Origin: Bradyrhizobium sp. WBAH42
Lineage (GTDB): Bacteria > Pseudomonadota > Alphaproteobacteria > Rhizobiales > Xanthobacteraceae
Direction: 5' to 3'
Assembly: GCF_024585265.1 (NCBI RefSeq)
Contig: NZ_CP036533.1
Span: forward strand, 3,543,001 to 3,607,000
DNA length: 64,000 nucleotides
Below the pieces are notes generated by a model. The model did no database searches and had not been told where the DNA came from. It worked only from the letters and a program-made list of their open reading frames with translations. A program made the position numbers and the translations under genes. Positions 58,791 to 64,000 of the stretch are shown piece after piece; positions within the stretch are counted from its first letter, which is position 1; the number at the start of each line of letters is the position of its first letter.

Positions 58791-59171
58791 TCAATTCGGC
58801 ACCCGATGCATCGCGCAGATCTTGTTGCCGTCGAGGTCGCGCAGATAAGCGAGATAGAGCTTAACCCCGGAGCCCTCGCGGATGCCCGGCGGATCCTCGA
58901 TCGGCTTGCCGCCGGCCGCGACGCCCGCCGCGTGCCACGCATCGACCTGTTCCGGCGAATTGGCGGCAAAGCCGATCGTGCCGCCATTCGCGCATGTCGC
59001 CGGTTCGCCGTTGATCGGCTTCGACACCGAGAACACGCCGGTCTTGGTGATGTAGAAGATGCGATGGCCGTCGACCCTGGCCGGCCGCACCTCGAGCGTG
59101 CCGAGCAGCTTGTCGTAGAACGTCTTGGCTTTGTCGAGATCGTTGGTGCCGATCATCACGTGCGAGAACAT
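58791..59171 (-). CDS. VOC family (glyoxalase/bleomycin-resistance-like) protein
   Basis: A 126-residue VOC protein with two beta-alpha-beta-beta-beta units: SHVMIGTNDLDKAKTFYDKLLG at the start (His3 as a possible metal ligand) and LYLAYLRDLDGNKICAMHR at the end. It resembles the small glyoxalase-like proteins often found near glutathione or lipid genes. The start at 59171 is the first Met of the fold; the frame upstream runs through repeat DNA. No reaction can be assigned. Confidence 0.8.
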   Translation of the reverse strand: MFSHVMIGTNDLDKAKTFYDKLLGTLEVRPARVDGHRIFYITKTGVFSVSKPINGEPATCANGGTIGFAANSPEQVDAWHAAGVAAGGKPIEDPPGIREGSGVKLYLAYLRDLDGNKICAMHRVPN

Positions 59172-59207
59172 TTGCCCATTCCCTTCTGCGCTGACAAAAC
59201 GAGGAGC

Positions 59208-59298
59208 CGTAGGGTGGGCAAAGCGCAGCGTGCCCACCACGACATTCGAAAAATGCTTACGGTGGGCGCGGCGCAAGAGCGCCTTTGCCCACCCTACG
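59208..59298. repeat. Interspersed palindrome, family C copy 3
   Basis: CGTAGGGTGGGCAAAGCG left and CGCCTTTGCCCACCCTACG right; inner CGTGCCCACCAC and GTGGGCGCGG. It lies between the VOC and SDR genes and ends six bases before the SDR stop. Confidence 0.9.
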
Positions 59299-59303
59299 AA
59301 ATC

Positions 59304-60083
59304 TCAAAACGCGGTATAGCCGCCGTCGATCACGAACGTATCCGCGGTGTGATACGACGACGCCTTGCTCATCAGATACACCGCGATGCCACCGAAATCT
59401 GACGCCTCGCCGAACCGCCGCATCGGAATCCGCGGCATCACGTTGGCGACGAACTTGTCGTTGGCCATGAGTCCTGCGGTCATGTCGCTCTTGATCCAGC
59501 CGGGCAGGATCGCATTGGCGGTGACGCCGTAACGCGCCAGTTCGACGCCGAGGGCGCGCACCAGCGCGTTGATGGCGGCCTTGGTCGCGGCATAATGCTC
59601 GTTGCGCGCGGTGCCGAAGATCGAGGCGAGGCTCGAGGTCGCAACCAACCGGCCGAAGGGATCGCCGGCATTGGCGCGATCCGTCATGTGCTTCGCCGCG
59701 GCCTGGAAGGCGTGGAACACGCCGTCGAGATTGGTCGCGAACATCGTGCGCCATTCCTCCTCGGTGCGCTCGATGAAGGCGCGCCGGCCGCCGCCGCCGA
59801 TGCCGGCATTGGCGAAGCAGCCATCGACCCGGCCGAAGGTGTCGAGCGTGGCTTTCATCGCTGAAGCGACCGAGGCGGGGTCGCTGACGTCGCAGACGCG
59901 GCTGTCGACCTTGCCGGAGAGGCCCGCCATGCTCGCGGCAGCGGCCTTGTTCTTGTCAGCATTGCGGCCCCAGATCGAGACGTTGCAGCCCTGGCCCGCG
60001 AGCGCCTGCGCGATGCCGAGGCCGATGCCGCCATTGCCACCGGTGATCACGGCCACGCGGCCGGAGAGGTCGAAGAGGTTCAT
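59304..60083 (-). CDS. SDR family oxidoreductase
   Basis: A 259-residue classical short-chain dehydrogenase. Cofactor motif TGGNGGIG, NAG in CFANAGIGGG, catalytic Ser in VATSSLASI and the intact YAATK. The end GGIAVYLMSKASSYHTADTFVIDGGY is the usual C-terminus of 3-oxoacyl-reductase-like SDRs. It is divergent from the enoyl-CoA hydratase gene across 167 bases with no clear palindrome. It may supply the reductase or dehydrogenase step for a hydroxyacyl-CoA in this region. Confidence 0.9.
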   Translation of the reverse strand: MNLFDLSGRVAVITGGNGGIGLGIAQALAGQGCNVSIWGRNADKNKAAAASMAGLSGKVDSRVCDVSDPASVASAMKATLDTFGRVDGCFANAGIGGGGRRAFIERTEEEWRTMFATNLDGVFHAFQAAAKHMTDRANAGDPFGRLVATSSLASIFGTARNEHYAATKAAINALVRALGVELARYGVTANAILPGWIKSDMTAGLMANDKFVANVMPRIPMRRFGEASDFGGIAVYLMSKASSYHTADTFVIDGGYTAF

Positions 60084-60250
60084 GGCGCGTTTCCTGTTTT
60101 TTGTCTGCGGCCCATCAGCCGCTGCGCACAAGATTGCTTGCTATGCTCCGATCACCATGGACAAGACCGCGCCAAAAATCAAATATGCGCCCCGGCAAAA
60201 CCAAATTCCGGCCTGCGAAACTGACGCGGGCCGCAACTGACGAGGAAACC

Positions 60251-61039
60251 ATGCAGTTCAAACACGTCACGCTCGACTTCGATGGCTCGGTCGCGATCCT
60301 CAAGCTCGACCATCAGGAGGTGATGAACGCGGTCTCCGTGGACATGCTGGGGGGCCTTGCCGAAGCGCTCGATACGATCGAGGAGAAGAAAGGCGAGGTG
60401 CGCTGCGTGGTGCTGACCGGCGCGGGGCGCGCGTTCTGCACCGGCGCCAATCTGCAGGGCCGCAACAACCAGTCGAAGAAGACCAAGGCCGGCCTGACGC
60501 TGGAGACCGGCTTTCATCCCTTCCTGCGCCGCATCCGCAATCTGCATTGTCCCATCATCACCGCAGTCAACGGTCCCGCCGCCGGCGCCGGCATGAGCTT
60601 CGCGCTGCTCGGCGACATGATTTTGTGCGCGCGCTCGTCCTATTTCCTGCAGGCCTTCCGCCGCATCGGGCTCGTGCCGGATTGCGGCTCGACCTGGCTC
60701 TTGCCGCGGCTCGTCGGGCGCGCGCGCTCGATCGAATTGTCGCTGATGGGCGAGCGGCTGCCGGCCGAGAAGGCGCTGGAATGGGGCCTCGTCAACCGCG
60801 TCTACGATGACGGCGTGCTGATGGAGGAGGCGATGAAGCTGGCGCGCGATCTCGCCAGCGGCCCGACCGTCGCACTGTCCCTGATCCGCAAGCTCTATTG
60901 GGACAGCCCGGAAAACTCCTTCGAAGATCAGCTCAATCTGGAATTCCGGTGCCAGCTCCGCGCCGGCGACACCGAGGATTTCCGCGAGGGCGTCGGTGCG
61001 TTCCTCGAGAAGCGGCCCGCGCAGTTCAAGGGCAAATGA
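60251..61039 (+). CDS. Enoyl-CoA hydratase/isomerase family protein
   Basis: A 262-residue crotonase-fold enzyme. Oxyanion-hole segments are GAGRAFCTGANL and NGPAAGAGMSFALLGDMI; at the second catalytic region RRIGLVPDCGSTWLLPRLVG carries Asp in place of one of the two hydratase Glu residues, a pattern common in isomerase and PaaG-like members. It overlaps the next gene by four bases (ATGA), so it is linked to the phosphotransferase. Substrate is probably a branched or unsaturated acyl-CoA. Confidence 0.9.
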   Translation: MQFKHVTLDFDGSVAILKLDHQEVMNAVSVDMLGGLAEALDTIEEKKGEVRCVVLTGAGRAFCTGANLQGRNNQSKKTKAGLTLETGFHPFLRRIRNLHCPIITAVNGPAAGAGMSFALLGDMILCARSSYFLQAFRRIGLVPDCGSTWLLPRLVGRARSIELSLMGERLPAEKALEWGLVNRVYDDGVLMEEAMKLARDLASGPTVALSLIRKLYWDSPENSFEDQLNLEFRCQLRAGDTEDFREGVGAFLEKRPAQFKGK

Positions 61040-62022
61040 TCGAGGCGGCGCTTTCACGCAGCGTCCAGCGCTGGTGCGAAGGGGCGACCGGCGTCACCTC
61101 TGCGGCAAAACTGTCCGGCGGCGCCAGCCAGGAAACTTGGCGCTTCGACATCAGGCATCCCAACGGGCCGATCGGCGCCATCCTGCGCCGCTCGCCAAAA
61201 GGCTATGGCGCGGCGCCGACGCGCGCTGCGGGCCTCGCGGCTGAAGCGCAGCTGATGCAGCTTGCTTATGAAGCCGGCGTGCCGTCGCCGCGCGTGATGC
61301 ATGTGCTCACGCCGGAAGACGATCTCGGCACCGGCTTTATCGTGCAGCGGGTCGAGGGCGAGACGATCGCGCGCAAGATTCTTCGCGATGAGGAGTACGC
61401 GGCGGCGCGCCCCATTCTGGCGCGGCAGATCGGCGGAATTCTCGCAGGTCTCCATCGGCTGCCGCACGACAAATTGCCTCAGCTGCGCAGCAGGGGCGCG
61501 ACCCAGGAGATCGCCGAGTTCGAGCGCGACTATCGCAGCCTGAACTGGCCCAAGCCTGTGTTCGAGCTGGCGCTGCGCTGGCTGCGCGACCACGATCCCG
61601 GTCCCGCGGCCGAGACCACGCTGGTGCACGGCGATTTCCGCAACGGCAATCTCATCATCGGCGCCGATGGTGTCCGCGCCGTGCTCGACTGGGAGCTCGC
61701 CCATCTCGGCGACCCCATGGAGGATCTCGGCTGGGTCTGCGTCAACTCCTGGCGCTTCGGCGAGATCGACAAGCCCGTCGGCGGTTTTGGCACACGCGAG
61801 GAGCTGTTCGCCGGCTACGAGGCGGCAGGCCGAAAAGTCGATCCAGAGCGAGTCAAATTCTGGGAAGTGATGGGCACGCTGCGCTGGGGCATCATGTGCG
61901 GCGGCATGATGCAGCGTTTTCGCGAGGGGCCCGACCATTCCATGGAGCGCGCCATGATCGGCCGCCGCGCCAGCGAGACCGAGATCGATCTGTTGCGCCT
62001 CCTGGCGCCGCGCGGGAGCTGA
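61036..62022 (+). CDS. Phosphotransferase of the ACAD10/11 and LvaA type
   Basis: A 328-residue aminoglycoside-phosphotransferase-fold kinase. The nucleotide region LSGGASQETWRFD, catalytic HGDFRNGNLI and metal Asp in LDWELAHLGDP are all intact; WVCVNSWRFGEIDKPVGGFG is typical of the kinase domain fused in human ACAD10/11. Relatives phosphorylate the 4-hydroxyl of acyl-CoA. It is coupled to the crotonase gene (ATGA) and is followed after 3 bases by a DUF6285 gene, the order I recall for lvaA-lvaB. Annotation as antibiotic resistance would be wrong. Confidence 0.85.
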   Translation: MIEAALSRSVQRWCEGATGVTSAAKLSGGASQETWRFDIRHPNGPIGAILRRSPKGYGAAPTRAAGLAAEAQLMQLAYEAGVPSPRVMHVLTPEDDLGTGFIVQRVEGETIARKILRDEEYAAARPILARQIGGILAGLHRLPHDKLPQLRSRGATQEIAEFERDYRSLNWPKPVFELALRWLRDHDPGPAAETTLVHGDFRNGNLIIGADGVRAVLDWELAHLGDPMEDLGWVCVNSWRFGEIDKPVGGFGTREELFAGYEAAGRKVDPERVKFWEVMGTLRWGIMCGGMMQRFREGPDHSMERAMIGRRASETEIDLLRLLAPRGS

Positions 62023-62025
62023 CAC

Positions 62026-62403
62026 ATGCAGGACGAGCCGACCCCGATCGAGCTGACCAAGTCGGTCGCCGATTTCCTCCGCAACGACATCACGCCGCTG
62101 ATCTCCGGCCACCAGGCCTTCAAGCTGCGCGTCGCCATCAACATCCTCGATCTCGTCACGCGGCAGCTGACGCAGGAGGCGGGGAGCGATGCGAAGGAGG
62201 TTGCGCGCCTGCGCGCACTGCTCGGCATCGACGGCTCGGTCATGGAGCTCAACCGCGCGCTCGCCGAGCGCATCGCGAGCGGCGAGGTTGATCTGGCAAC
62301 GCCGGGTCTCGCCAATCATCTCTGGGCGACCACGATGGACAAGCTCGCGGTGGATCAGCCGAATTACGCTTCGTACAAGCGGGAGTTGGGACGGGGCGGG
62401 TAA
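62026..62403 (+). CDS. DUF6285 family protein, likely partner of the phosphotransferase
   Basis: A 125-residue, mostly helical, soluble protein. The segments AFKLRVAINILDLVTRQL, LRALLGIDGSVMELNRALA and LWATTMDKLAVDQPNYASY match the DUF6285 proteins that accompany APH-fold kinases. In the levulinate pathway a small protein, LvaB, is needed for LvaA activity; I infer that this is its counterpart. It is last in the operon and followed by a family D repeat. Confidence 0.75.
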   Translation: MQDEPTPIELTKSVADFLRNDITPLISGHQAFKLRVAINILDLVTRQLTQEAGSDAKEVARLRALLGIDGSVMELNRALAERIASGEVDLATPGLANHLWATTMDKLAVDQPNYASYKRELGRGG

Positions 62404-62425
62404 GGAGGTCTTGCTCCAAATTCGG

Positions 62426-62526
62426 TGTCATCGCCCGCGAAGGCGGGCGATCCAGTACTCCGAGACGGTTGTGGTTAATCGATAGGCTGCGGCGTACTGG
62501 ATGCCCCGCCTTCGCGGGGCATGACA
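62426..62526. repeat. Interspersed repeat, family D copy 2
   Basis: Begins TGTCATCGCCCGC with hairpin TCGCCCGC/GCGGGCGA, has GATCCAGTACTCCGAGACG in the middle and CGGCGTACTGGAT after it, and ends with GCCCCGCC/GGCGGGGC-type pairing and ATGACA. Same orientation as copy 1. Confidence 0.85.
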
Positions 62527-62570
62527 GCGATGATGTTGATGTGGGCGCGCGCCGGAATGACACCCGGACC

Positions 62571-63350
62571 CTACTTCCCCACCCATTTCGGCGGCCGCTT
62601 CTCCGAAAACGCCTTCGGGCCCTCGATGTAATCCTGCGAGGCGACCATCGCCTGCACCGCCGGGTAATCGCGCTGCTCCGCGATGGCCTGCTCCAGCGAC
62701 ACGCCGAGCCCCTTCTGGATCGCCTGCTTCGAGGCCCGGATCGACATCGGCGAATTCTTGGCGATCGTCTCCGCCCAGCGCAGCGCAGCCGTCAGCGCCT
62801 CGCCCTGCGGCACCACCTCGTTGACGATGCCGAGCTCGAGACCTTCCTTGGCGCTGACATGGCGCGCGGTGAGGATCATGCCCATGGCGCGCTTCAGCCC
62901 GATCTGGCGCGGCAAGCGGTGCAGGCCGCCGGCGAGTGCGGCTAGTCCAACGCGCGGCTCGGGCAGGGCGAAGGTTGCGTTCTCCGCGGCGATGATGAGG
63001 TCGCAGGCCAGCGCGATCTCGAAGCCGCCGCCCATGGCGACGCCGTTCACGGCGGCGATGATCGGCTTGTCGCAGTCGAAGCGTGAGGTGAGGCCGGCAA
63101 AGCCGCCCTTGTCCCAGCCGCGCTTTCCTCCCGCCGCCTGCCACTTCAAATCGTTGCCGGCGCAGAATGCCTTGTCGCCGGCGCCGGTGACGACCGCGAT
63201 CCACTGCTCGGGATCTCCGGAGAAATCATCGAACACTTTCTGCAATTCGAAATGCGCGTCAGTGTGCAGCGCGTTGTAGACCTCGGGCCGCGACAGCGTC
63301 ACGATCGTGATCGGCCCCTTGCGTTCCACCTTTGAGAATTTCAACTCCAT
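62571..63350 (-). CDS. Enoyl-CoA hydratase
   Basis: A 259-residue crotonase-fold hydratase. Oxyanion-hole parts are GAGDKAFCAGNDLKW and NGVAMGGGFEIALACDLI; FALPEPRVGLAALAGGLHRLP carries one Glu of the catalytic pair, with Ala where the second Glu is usual, so the exact reaction is uncertain. CKFS-type targeting is absent. The start at 63350 begins MELKFSKVERKG. It is divergent from the next dehydrogenase gene across 213 bases. Confidence 0.9.
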   Translation of the reverse strand: MELKFSKVERKGPITIVTLSRPEVYNALHTDAHFELQKVFDDFSGDPEQWIAVVTGAGDKAFCAGNDLKWQAAGGKRGWDKGGFAGLTSRFDCDKPIIAAVNGVAMGGGFEIALACDLIIAAENATFALPEPRVGLAALAGGLHRLPRQIGLKRAMGMILTARHVSAKEGLELGIVNEVVPQGEALTAALRWAETIAKNSPMSIRASKQAIQKGLGVSLEQAIAEQRDYPAVQAMVASQDYIEGPKAFSEKRPPKWVGK

Positions 63351-63563
63351 CGCGCGCTCCCGGATTTTCTTTCGAAGGAATATCGGCGCCATACTACCGT
63401 GCGGGTGCGCCTGAGCACCATCGAATTGCGCTGGCGCGCCTTGCGTCGCCGTCACGTCTCGGCTTGCTTGACTTGCACGCGCTCTTCTCACCTTAATCGT
63501 GCCAAGCACGAATGCGCCTAGCGCCTTAACGCAAAACGATAAAATCAATCCGGGAGAGAACCT

Positions 63564-64000
63564 GTGGATTTCTCACTGCCTGCCGATCTCGTCGCCTATC
63601 TCGGAGAGCTCGACCGTTTCATCGAACGCGAAATCAAGCCGCTGGAAGCGGCCGATGACAACATCCGCTTCTTCGACCATCGCCGCGAATGGGCGCGCAC
63701 CGATTTCGAGAATGGCGGTCTGCCGCGCCACGAATGGGAGGCGCTGCTGCGCAAGGCCAAGGATCTTGCGGATGCCGCCGGGCATTTGCGCTTTCCGGTG
63801 CCGAAGCAATATGGCGGCAAGGACGGCTCCAACCTGTGGATGGCCGTGATCCGCGAGCACTTCGCCGCAAAGGGTCTCGGCCTGCACAACGACCTGCAGA
63901 ACGAGCACTCCATCGTCGGCAACTTTCCCGTCGTCACCATGCTCGACCGCTACGGCCGCGACGACCAGAAGGCGATGATCGACGGCTCGATCAGGGGCAA
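63564..64000 (+). CDS. Acyl-CoA dehydrogenase, N-terminal part (runs off the window)
   Basis: The first 145 residues of an acyl-CoA dehydrogenase, reading VDFSLPADLVAYLGELDRF, then LRFPVPKQYGGKDGSNLW, HNDLQNEHSIVGNFPVV and MLDRYGRDDQKAMIDGSIRG. The start is GTG 63564 with GGGAGAG five bases upstream. The N-terminal and part of the middle domain are seen; the catalytic base lies beyond the end. The divergent partner is an enoyl-CoA hydratase, so the two may share control and pathway. Confidence 0.85.
   Translation, partial: MDFSLPADLVAYLGELDRFIEREIKPLEAADDNIRFFDHRREWARTDFENGGLPRHEWEALLRKAKDLADAAGHLRFPVPKQYGGKDGSNLWMAVIREHFAAKGLGLHNDLQNEHSIVGNFPVVTMLDRYGRDDQKAMIDGSIRG

Noticed and set aside
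61036..62022. Antibiotic resistance by an aminoglycoside phosphotransferase
   Set aside because: The fold is shared, but the flanking sequence features and the neighbours (crotonase, DUF6285, ACAD11-like enzyme) fit acyl-CoA metabolism.

Overview
The window is a GC-rich chromosomal segment of an alphaproteobacterium, most probably Bradyrhizobium or a close relative in the Nitrobacteraceae. The evidence is the P450-reductase fusion of the CYP102A type, the aap and liv type ABC transporters, the polyhydroxyalkanoate (PHA) genes with a phasin, and several families of palindromic intergenic repeats that I associate with Bradyrhizobium genomes. I see no tRNA, rRNA, CRISPR array, insertion sequence or phage gene. 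About 57 protein genes are supported, nearly all of them metabolic.

Layout. 1-5.4 kb: end of a wax-ester synthase/DGAT-like gene, an epoxide-hydrolase-like enzyme, a self-sufficient P450 (P450 fused to its reductase) and a small methyltransferase-fold protein. 5.4-9.8 kb: a secreted NTF2-like protein, a hydrolase, then a PHA module (small PhaE-like subunit, PhaC, acetyltransferase, phasin) with a strong candidate PhaR operator. 10-13.3 kb: DUF445 protein, hydrolase, PaaX-type regulator. 13.4-19.1 kb: the paaABCDE, paaI and paaK genes for aerobic phenylacetyl-CoA catabolism. 19.1-25.6 kb: a reductase, a YeeE/YedE sulfur transporter, and a leftward ferredoxin-P450-molybdenum enzyme-hydrolase/OsmC cluster with a divergent TetR.

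25.7-32.2 kb: racemase-like protein and an Aap-type amino-acid transporter locus (substrate-binding protein, aminotransferase, RpiR regulator, two permeases, no ATPase), bracketed by inverted copies of one repeat. 32.2-36.6 kb: amidase, degenerate SDR, tartrate dehydrogenase-like enzyme, and a suppressor-of-fused domain protein. 36.8-46.6 kb: a divergent LysR-headed catabolic island (Ldh2-type dehydrogenase, D-2-hydroxyacid dehydrogenase, M20 amidohydrolase, LysR; then DUF1445 protein and a full Liv-type ABC transporter). 47.3-51.1 kb: otnC and ltnD-otnI-otnK, a complete four-carbon sugar-acid (threonate-type) pathway. 51.3-53 kb: a chemoreceptor.

53-64 kb: acyl-CoA metabolism: a thiolase-like protein, a nitronate-monooxygenase-like flavoenzyme, a YghU-type GST, an ACAD11-like dehydrogenase, a VOC protein, an SDR, enoyl-CoA hydratases, a phosphotransferase with a DUF6285 partner, and the start of another dehydrogenase. 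The ACAD11-like enzyme, the phosphotransferase and the DUF6285 protein together resemble a split ACAD10/11 or LvaABC system for 4-hydroxyacyl-CoA, which I consider the most interesting functional hypothesis here.

The gaps between genes are rich in palindromes. At least seven families (A to G in the list) account for most of the longer gaps. Several other inverted repeats sit next to regulator genes and look like true operators (LysR, RpiR, PhaR).
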